A stretch of DNA of 58,529 bases from an uncultured Ruminococcus sp. Its GTDB lineage: Bacteria > Bacillota > Clostridia > Oscillospirales > Ruminococcaceae. Positions 7,551 through 16,232 of this stretch are shown one piece after another. The stretch is from contig CANQVK010000018.1 in assembly GCA_947627275.1 (NCBI GenBank), positions 1 through 58,529 of the forward strand. The letters are read 5' to 3'. Positions within the stretch are counted from its first letter, which is position 1. Each line of letters starts with the position of its first letter. Position numbers and translations under genes: made by a program. The notes under the pieces were generated by a model. That model ran no database searches. It was not told the DNA's origin and worked only from the letters and a program-made list of their open reading frames with translations.

Positions 7551-9923
7551 TCACCAAGTCCAGTCGGAAAATTTTTTGGCTACCGTAGACTTCATGGATT
7601 CGCCCTTTTTCCTGCATGCTTCATTTACAGCGGCTATGACTATGAAAACGATACCCACCGCAAGAAGATATACCCACCAGCCGGCTGCGTTGAAATATTT
7701 CCTTGTGGAAACGATCGTCATAATAACAAGCGATATTGACGACGCCGTGAACCACGTTTTGCTCTTTACAAAGAACGAAAGCACCAGTATTCCTGCCGTC
7801 ACCGCAAGTACGAATATCCTGTTGAGCAGTTCGCCGTAGATAAGTCCGTCAATAATAAGTCCGGCAAACGAAAGAACGAAAACTATCGTAGATACTGCCT
7901 TTGAAGCCTCCTTGTGATTTCTCCAGATGTATCTGTACGCAATTCCCGACAGAACCATTATCGCAAGAGTTATCTTACTCTTTATCATTGAGGAATCGGG
8001 ATTGAGGAAAGGACGGTTTATCGCCGCCATTGCCGTGAAAAATACGGAAATCGAGAGAAGCGCCGCCGCCGTATCTTTTTTTGTATTCTTTTTAATAAAT
8101 CCTGCAAGAAATACCGCGATAGACATAAGTCTCAGAAACGCAGAGGTTTTGTTGAAAAATCCTAAAGGAAGAGCCGCTGTCCATGCGCTCAGCAATAACA
8201 CGTCTATTCTTATGCGGTTATCCTTTTTAAAGGCAAAGGCTTCGGGGAATACGATCCTCGATGCAATTATAAGCAGAACAAACAGTACGAACATGATATA
8301 TCTTTCCATATCCGAACCCTTGCCGAAATAATGACGGAGAATATGGTCTGTCAGCGAAATAAGGCTTATAACAGAGCCTATCGCCGTAATGTTGCAGTTT
8401 GCGGAATAAGACACGATAAAATGAAGAATGCAAAGTCCTGCAATAACAAAGAAAAGCTCCGTAAAATAGGTATTGAATATAAGTACTAAAGCAGCCGCCG
8501 TCATGACGGAGTAAACAGCCGTCTGAGTTTTCAGCGGATGATGCGCATGGAGGTCAAAGGCGAACTTCGGCATATATAAATAAAACGCTGCCATAAGGAT
8601 ATAAACGAGAACAAGTCCGCCGTAGACAAGAGTTTTTATTTCCCTCGGGTCTGCGTCTATAAAGCCGTTGAGCCTGTTATTAAGGAATATAGCAGACAAA
8701 AAAGGAATTACCGGAAGCGCAAGACCTGCCGCTGTCTGTATATCCTTCGATCTGCTCATACAATAACACGCAAGGGAGATCGTAACGGCGGCAGGCACGA
8801 TGAGATTGACCGCAAAAAACTCGCTGTTATCCGCAAGCAAAGATACGAGCGAACCAAGACACATTCCTATAAACGAGATCACACGGACAGCCGACAGGTT
8901 CTTCGGCGAAAAAACGTTTATAAGATAGATAACCATTGTTGCAAGAGCAAAAAAGAGCATTGAAAAATCATCGCCAAATTCGTTTTCAAGCCTGCATGCA
9001 ACGACGAACGCAGTGTAAACGCCGATAATATTGGTAAAAATAAACATCCAGCTCTGTTTTTTGATAATACCGTAGAAAATAAGCTGAACAAGAACTATGC
9101 CAAGCGACGCAAAGACGTATATATCCGCGTCAAACGAATTAAAAAAGACATATGTCATCGAGATGACTTCAAAGATAACGGACGAAATGTCTCCGATCAT
9201 CACGACAGCTTTTTCAACGCCTGTCCCCTTCTGCGGCTTGACCATGTGAATGAGCGCCGTTATCACAAGCTGTACCGCTGCTGTTGAAACGGCAAATTGT
9301 CCGACGGTATCGGTAAGCTGAACGCATATGAATATCAAAGCTCCCGATATAAAGGAGAATCCGGCATAATGAAACGCAGTATTCTTATAGATCGGAAAAC
9401 CGATAAACGAAGCCGCAGCCGCAATAAACAGAATTACCGCTATAAGCGCGCCCATACCGTCTCCGGCGAAACTGAACCAACTGCCAAAGAGCTTGTAATA
9501 GCCTGCCGTGGCAAATGACGTAAGCGAAACAAGCGAGCCTATCATGTAAAATGCAGCCGAAGTACGTTTAAGACCTGCCGCCGCCTTCATAACGCCGCTT
9601 ACGCCGAATGCAAGGGCAGCCGCCCCTGCAAGAGCGAAAACTCTGCCGGCAGGTTCCATGTTCACCCAGTTAGCAGCTACAAAGGTAACGGCGGAAAGTA
9701 TGATAAACGCCGTTCCTATAAGAAGCATTATCGTTGACGCGCTTAGTTTTTTCTTTGGTTTCGGCGGTTTGACCTCTACAGGCTGATAGGAATACTGAGG
9801 GGGCTGCGGCGGACGAGACTTCTTATTGTCCGAGCTTACCAAAAATACTATTCCTATGATCACCGCCGCAGGAACGCCTAAAAATATAAAACCGAATATC
9901 ATAACCAATGTAAATCCTTCCAT
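7551..9923 (-). CDS. Large polytopic membrane protein (DUF2157-like), unknown function
   Basis: The 790-residue protein is almost wholly hydrophobic. It begins with one span (4-29), then a short Pro/Lys-rich cytoplasmic linker (33-60, RPPQPPQYSYQPVE followed by PKPKKK), then about twenty spans to the end. The linker followed by a TAFIILSAVTFVAANW-type first span resembles DUF2157-type membrane proteins of Bacillota; family assignment is tentative. It is the first gene of an operon with the kinase and regulator. The ATG has GGAGG at 7-nt spacing. No transport or catalytic motif was recognised. It could be the output of, or the sensor for, the two-component system. Confidence 0.7.
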   Translation of the reverse strand: MEGFTLVMIFGFIFLGVPAAVIIGIVFLVSSDNKKSRPPQPPQYSYQPVEVKPPKPKKKLSASTIMLLIGTAFIILSAVTFVAANWVNMEPAGRVFALAGAAALAFGVSGVMKAAAGLKRTSAAFYMIGSLVSLTSFATAGYYKLFGSWFSFAGDGMGALIAVILFIAAAASFIGFPIYKNTAFHYAGFSFISGALIFICVQLTDTVGQFAVSTAAVQLVITALIHMVKPQKGTGVEKAVVMIGDISSVIFEVISMTYVFFNSFDADIYVFASLGIVLVQLIFYGIIKKQSWMFIFTNIIGVYTAFVVACRLENEFGDDFSMLFFALATMVIYLINVFSPKNLSAVRVISFIGMCLGSLVSLLADNSEFFAVNLIVPAAVTISLACYCMSRSKDIQTAAGLALPVIPFLSAIFLNNRLNGFIDADPREIKTLVYGGLVLVYILMAAFYLYMPKFAFDLHAHHPLKTQTAVYSVMTAAALVLIFNTYFTELFFVIAGLCILHFIVSYSANCNITAIGSVISLISLTDHILRHYFGKGSDMERYIMFVLFVLLIIASRIVFPEAFAFKKDNRIRIDVLLLSAWTAALPLGFFNKTSAFLRLMSIAVFLAGFIKKNTKKDTAAALLSISVFFTAMAAINRPFLNPDSSMIKSKITLAIMVLSGIAYRYIWRNHKEASKAVSTIVFVLSFAGLIIDGLIYGELLNRIFVLAVTAGILVLSFFVKSKTWFTASSISLVIMTIVSTRKYFNAAGWWVYLLAVGIVFIVIAAVNEACRKKGESMKSTVAKKFSDWTW

Positions 9924-9955
9924 ATAAAAACCTCCTTGTATCGGGATTTGATATT

Positions 9956-10020
9956 ATTATACCGTTTTTTTCCTTAGATATAAAGATGTCATAAGTCACG
10001 ACCGCAATGACAAATGTCAC
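9956..10020 (-). promoter_or_regulatory. Activator-type promoter with phased direct repeats
   Basis: On the minus strand a TATAAT -10 (9961-9956) has a poor -35 (TTTATA, 9984-9979). Immediately upstream are two related 13-bp sites (written on the plus strand), TGTCATAAGTCAC (9987-9999) and TGACAAATGTCAC (10008-10020). They match at 10 of 13 positions and are offset by 21 bp, two helical turns. Predicted site centres are near -44 and -65. This is the layout for activation by a NarL-type regulator, most simply the one encoded at the end of this operon (5309-5932). Confidence 0.65.
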
Positions 10021-10029
10021 TTTCTGCTG

Positions 10030-10233
10030 TTGTACAATCACTATCCACAACTTAAGCGGGGGACGCTGTCCCCCACACCCCCTGCCAAAGGGGTGACCCC
10101 TTTGGAATCTCAGTTTTCGTAACATTCTGCCCCAAATGGAGCAGAATGTTACGACATTGGTTCAAAGAATCTCTCATTGACAGAAAGTAAAGGGAAACAA
10201 AATCCTCTTAAGTTGTAGACATTGGTTGTACAA
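10030..10233. repeat. 204-bp palindromic element, GC-rich type
   Basis: Terminal inverted repeats of about 27 bp begin and end in TTGTACAA, with four mismatches, and include ACAACTTAAG. Inside are GGGGGAC-GCT-GTCCCCC (10058-10074), CCAAAGGGG-TGA-CCCCTTTGG (10085-10105) and, near the centre, a 13-bp stem CGTAACATTCTGC/GCAGAATGTTACG (10119-10131/10142-10154). It ends 3 bp from the stop codon of the YdbT-like gene. There is no coding capacity. A second partial copy is at 1-80. It may act as a terminator for the minus-strand gene pair. Confidence 0.8.
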
Positions 10234-10235
10234 TA

Positions 10236-11681
10236 TCAGAGCTTATCTGATAAAAGCTTTCTTATTTCGATCCCCTGCGCTTCTCTAAGGCTTTTGACCT
10301 TGTACCTTGAACGGCTTTCACCGCTTAGCCATATAACTACATGACACTTCTTGAAAAGCTTCTGGAAAATATTCTGCTTTATCTGCACCATAACAACGTT
10401 TTCACGCCGTGCGATCACGGTGTGGAACGACGTTCCCTTTGAACATCTCAGGATCGTTCTGTCGTCATATACCGACAATCCGCTTGTGCAAAGAGCGACA
10501 GTTTTCACCATAGTAAGCCATGTAAGAGGGATCTCCGCCATTATGACAAGAAAAAGCGAAAGATCGGCTAAATTCGGAGGCAGCATATCCGCCGAGCCGT
10601 GCAGTAAGGCGGTCAAAACGATACCTGCCGCAGGAAGTCCTGCATAAGTGAAAAACGCCGTAAATCTCGGGCGGTATTTCAATCTGCCGTCTCTCGGCAA
10701 CGACGGATATTCATTAACGCTGCCAAGATTTTTTTCGCGGCTTATCGGCATAAGAACGGGAAGGTGCGAATCATAGCCGTATCCCGGACAGCTTATATTC
10801 ACTGTTACCGCTCCGCACAGCTTCATTATAAGATTCTGCCGCATATCAATGTAATTTATATGCTCTGTCCTTATTCTGTGTCTGCGCCTTTTTACAAGTC
10901 CGAAAGCAACGTTTATGCAGTCCTTATCGGCTGAAAGCTGAAAGTGGGAATATCTCAGCAGATTCATAATAAACGAAAGCAGCCATGCGCCCATGAAAAA
11001 CATTCCGGTCATAGCCGCCGCCTTTGGGATACCGCTCAGAAGCTTTACGTAAATATGCTCTGCCTGCTCGGTGATACGGCTCATGGCGATAGAAAGAATA
11101 TCGTGGGCAATATCTCCGCCCTTGAAGAAAAACGCCGCAATATAGACTGCTCCGGAAAATCCGCTTGAAAAAAATACCGAAAAAAGCAGCACCGAAACAA
11201 CGCTGGGCTTCGGCAGACTTTTAAACGCCTTTTCTTTTTTAACATCGGGAATATGAGCCATTAAAATCTCTCCCGACTTTTGGGTGACCATAAGTTTCAG
11301 ATCGGCTGACTTGAATAATCCGGCTCCCGTATCGCAGCGCACGGTCACCGCCCTGAAAGGCATGAGATAAAACGGCGTTTCCGTTGACGCAGAGCTGACA
11401 TTTTCAAACGGAATGGTACGTCTTATTTTAACAAGAAAGCCTTCGGTGTGCATTATAGCTTCGTCCGTAATGGCGATCTCGGAAAAATGCCAGCGTATAT
11501 AGCCGTAAATAAGGATAACTCCCAAAACGGCTATGTCCATCCATGCGCCCTTGACCCATGCGTAAATTCCGGCAGGGTCAAAACGAAACACCGACATGCC
11601 TCGCAAAAGAGGAAAAATAAGCAGCCATATATTTTTCATTGAATAACGCAGAATGCGCAGAGGATGCTCCCGACAGGTCAT
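10236..11681 (-). CDS. Bacterial PH-domain membrane protein, YdbT-like
   Basis: This 481-residue membrane protein has paired N-terminal spans (about 16-60), later span pairs near residues 155-250 and 335-385, and three stretches resembling bPH_2 domains. The first (about 68-140) reads FSEIAITDEAIMHTEGFLVKI; the others lie near 245-300 and 395-470. This spans/PH/spans/PH arrangement is that of YdbT of Bacillus. The ATG at 11681 overlaps the stop of the YdbS-like gene by 4 nt and has GGAG upstream. The YdbS/YdbT pair is linked to resistance to competitor bacteriocins in Bacillus (family knowledge); the role here is inferred. Confidence 0.8.
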   Translation of the reverse strand: MTCREHPLRILRYSMKNIWLLIFPLLRGMSVFRFDPAGIYAWVKGAWMDIAVLGVILIYGYIRWHFSEIAITDEAIMHTEGFLVKIRRTIPFENVSSASTETPFYLMPFRAVTVRCDTGAGLFKSADLKLMVTQKSGEILMAHIPDVKKEKAFKSLPKPSVVSVLLFSVFFSSGFSGAVYIAAFFFKGGDIAHDILSIAMSRITEQAEHIYVKLLSGIPKAAAMTGMFFMGAWLLSFIMNLLRYSHFQLSADKDCINVAFGLVKRRRHRIRTEHINYIDMRQNLIMKLCGAVTVNISCPGYGYDSHLPVLMPISREKNLGSVNEYPSLPRDGRLKYRPRFTAFFTYAGLPAAGIVLTALLHGSADMLPPNLADLSLFLVIMAEIPLTWLTMVKTVALCTSGLSVYDDRTILRCSKGTSFHTVIARRENVVMVQIKQNIFQKLFKKCHVVIWLSGESRSRYKVKSLREAQGIEIRKLLSDKL

Positions 11682-12118
11682 GGCAGCTCCTTTCCCGAAC
11701 CGTTCGCCATACGGAACAGCTCGTTGAAATCGTCATGCTTTAAAAAAAGAAGCCGGAGCTGTCCGCCGTAAACAAAAAGCACAAGGAAGTTCAGCCCCGT
11801 TCGCCTTGAAAACGGCGTTGTGACGGCAGCAGTATACTGAATAGTTGAAAGCTTGACGGATTTATGCGATCTATAAACAACTCCGCTGTGCTTTGAAATG
11901 CTCTTTCCGTCAGTTTCATAGCTTAAAGCGGCAAAATACAGCGGCAGATAAACGCAGTCCGCAAAAATAAGAGCCGTCAGAACAGCCGTTCCTATTATCG
12001 CAACAATAATATTTACAGGTATATAAAGCCTTACCGCCGCCATTATCAGCAGAGAAACGACCAGAACGCTCACTCTCATTGTCAGCAGAGCGTTTTTATC
12101 AGGCTTGAATTTTTTCAT
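11678..12118 (-). CDS. Bacterial PH-domain membrane protein, YdbS-like
   Basis: This 146-residue partner of the YdbT-like protein has two adjacent N-terminal spans (about 15-35 and 37-58) followed by one bPH_2-like domain (ALSYETDGKSISKHSGVVYR, then HKSVKLSTIQYTA), the usual YdbS architecture. It overlaps the next gene by 4 nt. The ATG is preceded by GGAGG about 5-6 nt upstream. It is divergent from the AGCS symporter gene, with about 100 bp of AT-rich DNA between them. Confidence 0.8.
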   Translation of the reverse strand: MKKFKPDKNALLTMRVSVLVVSLLIMAAVRLYIPVNIIVAIIGTAVLTALIFADCVYLPLYFAALSYETDGKSISKHSGVVYRSHKSVKLSTIQYTAAVTTPFSRRTGLNFLVLFVYGGQLRLLFLKHDDFNELFRMANGSGKELP

Positions 12119-12218
12119 TCCGACCTCCGAATTATCAGTAAATTACATACATAAATATATTATAACTCATTTTAAATAAAAAGTATACCTTTTTTTGTAA
12201 ATTTTATGGAGGATCATC

Positions 12219-13460
12219 ATGATACTTGAAAAAATCAACGGTTTTGTATGGGGCGGCGGACTTATATTCCTTCTTCTTTTCACGGGTACGGTTCTGACGA
12301 TACGCCTGAAATTTATTCAGTTCAGACTTCCGATACTGCTTTTAAAAAACGGCAAATCGCAGAATTCGGGCTTATCGCAGTTAAAAACCGTCTGCATGAG
12401 CCTTGGGACTACCATGGGAACGGGAAACATTGTCGGAGCAGCCTCGGCTCTTGCTTTAGGCGGCGCGGGTTCAATATTCTGGATGTGGGTATCGGCTTTT
12501 CTCGGAATGAGCATAGTTTACGCCGAAAACGTGCTTTCCGCCGGATACAGCGATAAAACGCTCAAAGGCCCTATGGCGTATATTTCAAAGGGACTGGGCT
12601 GTCCTGTCCTCGGAGCAATATTTGCCGTCTTTTGCGTACTTGCATCTCTCGGCATGGGCGGTATGGTACAGGTCAATACATTCACAGAATCTCTTGGAGA
12701 ATGCACGGAACTCAGCAGACCTGCCGCCGCATTGGTGATATTTCTCCTGATCCTGCTGACCGTCAGCGGCGGCGGAGAACGTATCGGTACAGCCGCGCAG
12801 TATCTTTTGCCTGCTGCTTCGGCAGCCTATGCCGCAGTATGCGTGGCGGTCATCGTCATTTACAAAGAACGGCTGCCAGAAGTTTTCCGCAGTATTTTCT
12901 CAGAGGCATTTGACTTCAAGTCGGCGGCAGGCGGAATATTCGGCTACGCTTTGTCTGTAGGCATACGCCGCGGTATATTCTCAAACGAGGCAGGATTGGG
13001 CAGTTCTCCGATACTTCATAGTGCGGCGGAAGGTTCTTCGCCGCATACTCAGGGACTTTGGAGCATGTTTGAAGTTTTTTTCGACACCATTCTCTGCTGT
13101 ACCCTTACAGCCGTGACTGTACTCTGCGGTTCTGAAAGCTTTTCTGTTACGGAAGCAGTCTCGGCTGCTCTCGGCTCTTACAGCGATACGTTTATAACGG
13201 CTGAACTCGGTATATTCGCATTCTGCACGGTAACAGGCTGGTACTACTGTGGCATGACCGCTTTCAGCCATATTTCAAAGGGACGGTATATCGGTATTTT
13301 CGCCGCAGTCTACTCATGCTTCGCCGCTTCGGGAGCAATATTCGCTTCTGAAACTCTGTGGACGCTTTCCGATATTTTCAACGGACTTATGGCTTTCCCG
13401 AATCTGCTGGCAATACTGCTTTTAATGCCGAAAATAAAAAATGATACGGCTCAAAAATAA
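12219..13460 (+). CDS. Alanine/glycine:cation symporter family protein (AGCS)
   Basis: This 413-residue sodium- or proton-coupled amino-acid importer has about ten hydrophobic spans. Recognisable AGCS features are an N-terminal KFIQFRLP-type segment, the TTMGTGNIVGAASALALGG region (64-82), the P-AY-SKGLG segment near 118-126 and GIRRGIFSNEAGLGSSP (248-264). Family members carry alanine or glycine; the exact substrate is not readable. The ATG has GGAGG 6 nt upstream. It is slightly shorter than typical members (about 450). No obvious simple terminator follows, but a 162-bp palindromic element begins 33 bp downstream. Confidence 0.93.
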   Translation: MILEKINGFVWGGGLIFLLLFTGTVLTIRLKFIQFRLPILLLKNGKSQNSGLSQLKTVCMSLGTTMGTGNIVGAASALALGGAGSIFWMWVSAFLGMSIVYAENVLSAGYSDKTLKGPMAYISKGLGCPVLGAIFAVFCVLASLGMGGMVQVNTFTESLGECTELSRPAAALVIFLLILLTVSGGGERIGTAAQYLLPAASAAYAAVCVAVIVIYKERLPEVFRSIFSEAFDFKSAAGGIFGYALSVGIRRGIFSNEAGLGSSPILHSAAEGSSPHTQGLWSMFEVFFDTILCCTLTAVTVLCGSESFSVTEAVSAALGSYSDTFITAELGIFAFCTVTGWYYCGMTAFSHISKGRYIGIFAAVYSCFAASGAIFASETLWTLSDIFNGLMAFPNLLAILLLMPKIKNDTAQK

Positions 13461-13493
13461 AATTAAGCGGAAAAGCAAAATTCCCCTGCTCTA

Positions 13494-13655
13494 AGAGCCT
13501 GTTTAGTATCTCCTCACGCACGTCTTTTCGGCAAATTTTGCCGATTACTGCGTTAAAAATCCTTGCCATACGACAGTATGCCTGCGGATTTTTTCCTTGT
13601 ACTCGACAAAATTATGCTCGAAAATCCGCACACGCCGAGATACTAAACAAGCTCT
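13494..13655. repeat. 162-bp palindromic element, copy A1
   Basis: Terminal inverted repeats AGAGCCTGTTTAGTATCTC (13494-13512) and its complement with one change (13637-13655) bound an element that pairs imperfectly along its whole length. The exact centre is CATAC-GACA-GTATG (13567-13580). The arms and termini match copy A2 at 43046-43206. No ORF is present. It lies 33 bp after the symporter stop codon. Confidence 0.88.
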
Positions 13656-13751
13656 AAGGCAACAACGATTATCAGCGTAACTGAATTTAGCATCGCCTAA
13701 CAATTTTTTTTGGTCAATAGTAACAATGTTGCATAGATTTTTTATTTACTA

Positions 13752-13780
13752 TTGACATATTATCTTTTTTTGGGTATAAT
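13752..13780 (+). promoter_or_regulatory. Promoter upstream of RNase J
   Basis: Perfect consensus TTGACA (13752-13757), 17-bp spacer, TATAAT (13775-13780). The next long gene, RNase J, starts at 14157, giving a leader of about 370 nt. Confidence 0.9.
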
Positions 13781-13875
13781 TATATTATCTCAGTTTGTGA
13801 CCGTGATTATTATTAAATTAATGAATTTATTGGCTTTGCGCCATTAAAAAAGGCTCGGAATATAGTTTTATTAAA

Positions 13876-13955
13876 TAGACCTGCTCGGAAACTAACGCGC
13901 ACCGTCTGTCAAATCTTTAGTCATACGGCTTCACTTTAGTTTCCGAGGAGGTCTG
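13876..13955. repeat. 80-bp short palindromic element, copy B1 (in RNase J leader)
   Basis: Terminal repeats AGACCTGCTCGGAAACTAA (from 13877) and TTAGTTTCCGAGGAGGTCT (13936-13954) are complementary at 18 of 19 positions. The same termini bound the elements at 47450-47607 and 50416-50484. This copy lacks the central GACA/GTCA hairpin, so it looks like an internally deleted form. In the RNA it would form a strong stem within the RNase J leader and place AGGAGG just before an ATG at 13956. Confidence 0.8.
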
Positions 13956-14039
13956 ATGCAGGAATTTAAGTTCAATAATATCGGGATAAGATGTGAAAAA
14001 ACTTTTCCGTTCTTATCTCTTGCTTTATTATACTCATGA
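13956..14039 (+). CDS. Possible 27-codon leader ORF before RNase J
   Basis: An ATG 4 nt after AGGAGG (supplied by the repeat at 13876-13955) opens 27 codons ending TGA at 14037-14039. The product would begin MQEFKFNNIGIRCEK. It lies in the long RNase J leader, 117 bp before that gene. Nothing in the sequence shows that it is translated, and the spacing to the ribosome site is short. Listed as a candidate only. Confidence 0.25.
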   Translation: MQEFKFNNIGIRCEKTFPFLSLALLYS

Positions 14040-14156
14040 ATCCGTTGTATGCAATGTTTTTGAGCATTATTTCTTTCATTCAAACAAAAATCAAATTATT
14101 TTTTCCGAAGCCGATACATACTAAGTTAAAATTATATCCGATAAGGAGGAAATTCA

Positions 14157-15992
14157 GTGAACGAAAACAATTCAGCCAAAACTCCACGCAGAAGCCCCGC
14201 CGCCAAAAAAGAGACGGCTTCCCCAAAGAAGCTCCCCAGAACAGCTTCCGCCAAATCGCCCTCTGCAAAGACAAAAGCCGCCTCTGACGCCCCCAAGCAG
14301 AAAAGGACCCGTCAGCAATCAAAGGAGATCAGAAAAACGCCCGTGAGGATAATCCCGCTGGGCGGACTGAACGAGATAGGCAAGAATATGACTGTATTCG
14401 AGTGTTCAAACGATATGTTCATACTCGACTGCGGTCTTGCTTTTCCTGATGCCGATATGCCCGGAGTGGACATAGTTATACCAGATTTTACCTACGTTGA
14501 ACGTAACGCCGACAAAATACGGGGCATAGTTATCACTCACGGCCATGAGGATCATATCGGCGGACTTGCCTACCTGCTCAAAAAGGTCAACGTGCCTGTC
14601 TATGCCACACGCCTTACGATAGGTCTTATAGAGGGCAAACTTAAGGAACAGGGCATTCTCAATATGGTCAAGCTCAATATAGTCGAACCGAGAAAGACCG
14701 TCAAAATGGGCTGCATGGCAGTAGAGTTCATCAAGGTGAACCATTCTATCCCCGATGCAGTTGGAATGGCTATCCATACCCCTGCCGGCGTTATCGTCCA
14801 CACGGGAGATTTCAAGGTCGATTACTCCCCTATCGACGGAAATATAATAGATATTGCACGATTCGGCGAACTCGGCAGCAAAGGCGTCCTCGCTCTTATG
14901 GCGGACTCCACAAATGCCGAAAGAACCGGCTATACACGCTCCGAACGCACTGTGGGAGAATCCTTTGACCGGCTGTTCAAAAAAGCCGAGGGCAAGCGTA
15001 TCATAATCGCAACGTTTTCATCAAATATCCACCGTGTTCAGCAGATAATCAATGCCGCCGAACGGTACGGAAGAAAAGTCGCGGTATTCGGCAGAAGCAT
15101 GGTAAACGTTATCAATACGGCTATAGAGCTGGGATACCTCGAAGTGCCGGATAACCTTATAATAGACATCGAAATGATGAACCGATACGAAAACGAATGC
15201 ATTGTCCTTATAACCACGGGAAGTCAGGGCGAGCCGATGTCAGCCCTCACGCGTATGGCAATGAACGAACACAGGAAAGTCAATATCACTCCTATGGACT
15301 TCATTATTATTTCCGCAACTCCTATCCCCGGCAACGAAAAATACGTCACAAGAGTCGTGAACGAGCTTATGAAATCGGGGGCGGAAGTAGTGTACGAAGC
15401 AATGTACGAAGTACACGTTTCGGGACACGCCTGTCAGGAGGAGCTTAAGCTCATGCAGGCGCTTACAAAGCCAAAGTTTTTCATACCCGTACACGGCGAA
15501 TACAAGCACCTTCAAAAACATGCCGACCTTGCCGTACAAATGGGAATGGCTCGTGAAAACGTAATTATCGCTGAAATAGGCAACGTTATCGAGACAGACG
15601 GCGTTTCCATGAAGATAGTATCGCAAGTCCCCTCGGGACGCATTCTCGTTGACGGTCTCGGCGTAGGCGACGTCGGTTCAATAGTCCTCAGAGACAGAAA
15701 ACACCTTGCTCAGGACGGTCTTATAATAATAGTTATCGGGATCGAGAGGGCTGCAAACGAAGTGGTTGCGGGACCTGATATTATTTCACGAGGTTTTGTG
15801 TACGTCCGTGAATCGGAGGAGCTTTTCGTACAGGCTAAGAATGTACTGAACAACACTCTCGCCAACTGCTCTTACTCTGAAATGCGTGAGTGGAATACGC
15901 TCAAAGGCAAGCTTCGGGACGCGCTTTCCGATTATATCTACCAAAAAACCAAACGAAGCCCGATGATACTGCCTATCATCATGGAACTATAG
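14157..15992 (+). CDS. rnj: Ribonuclease J
   Basis: This 5'-to-3' exo- and endoribonuclease acts in mRNA decay and rRNA maturation. The 611-residue protein has a metallo-beta-lactamase core with HGHEDHIGG at 128-136 that binds two zinc ions, followed by beta-CASP motifs (TGSQGEPMSAL; HVSGHACQEE; PVHGE) and a C-terminal RNase J domain. Residues 1-58 are an extra tail rich in Lys, Ala, Ser and Pro that the Bacillus enzymes lack; it is probably disordered and basic. The start is GTG with AAGGAGG at 6-nt spacing. The stop codon TAG falls inside the end of a palindromic element (15988-16147). The long leader suggests post-transcriptional control. Confidence 0.95.
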   Translation: MNENNSAKTPRRSPAAKKETASPKKLPRTASAKSPSAKTKAASDAPKQKRTRQQSKEIRKTPVRIIPLGGLNEIGKNMTVFECSNDMFILDCGLAFPDADMPGVDIVIPDFTYVERNADKIRGIVITHGHEDHIGGLAYLLKKVNVPVYATRLTIGLIEGKLKEQGILNMVKLNIVEPRKTVKMGCMAVEFIKVNHSIPDAVGMAIHTPAGVIVHTGDFKVDYSPIDGNIIDIARFGELGSKGVLALMADSTNAERTGYTRSERTVGESFDRLFKKAEGKRIIIATFSSNIHRVQQIINAAERYGRKVAVFGRSMVNVINTAIELGYLEVPDNLIIDIEMMNRYENECIVLITTGSQGEPMSALTRMAMNEHRKVNITPMDFIIISATPIPGNEKYVTRVVNELMKSGAEVVYEAMYEVHVSGHACQEELKLMQALTKPKFFIPVHGEYKHLQKHADLAVQMGMARENVIIAEIGNVIETDGVSMKIVSQVPSGRILVDGLGVGDVGSIVLRDRKHLAQDGLIIIVIGIERAANEVVAGPDIISRGFVYVRESEELFVQAKNVLNNTLANCSYSEMREWNTLKGKLRDALSDYIYQKTKRSPMILPIIMEL

Positions 15993-16147
15993 TAATTCTA
16001 CTTGAAAATTGAACAAAAGGAACTGAATAAAAATTTATCATAGCAAGGCGGAGGAGGAAAGCGTGCTGTCGCACGGTGACGACGACAACGCAGCTATGGG
16101 AAATTTTTATCAGTGAACTTGTTTCATTTTCAGGTAGGATTACTATA
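15988..16147. repeat. 160-bp palindromic element, copy C
   Basis: Ends read TATAGTAATTCTACTTGAAAA and, complemented from the right, TATAGTAATCCTACCTGAAAA. The arms pair along their length (AATAAAAATTT near both inner ends). The centre is CGTGC-TGTC-GCACG at 16062-16075. The inner motif AGCAAGGCGGAGGA...GACGACAACG is shared with the copy at 23375-23534. The left terminus includes the RNase J stop codon (TAG at 15990-15992). Confidence 0.85.
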
Positions 16148-16232
16148 TAATTCCTGCTTCGTTCAGTCTATGTAAATAATCTATGAATATGATTTCTGAG
16201 CATTACGAATTAAAAGCGGGGTGTTTTGAGAA

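Noticed and set aside
13461..14156. A protein-coding gene in the 700-bp gap before RNase J
   Set aside because: Apart from the 27-codon candidate, no frame with a ribosome site is open; the space is filled by two palindromic elements, a promoter and a leader.
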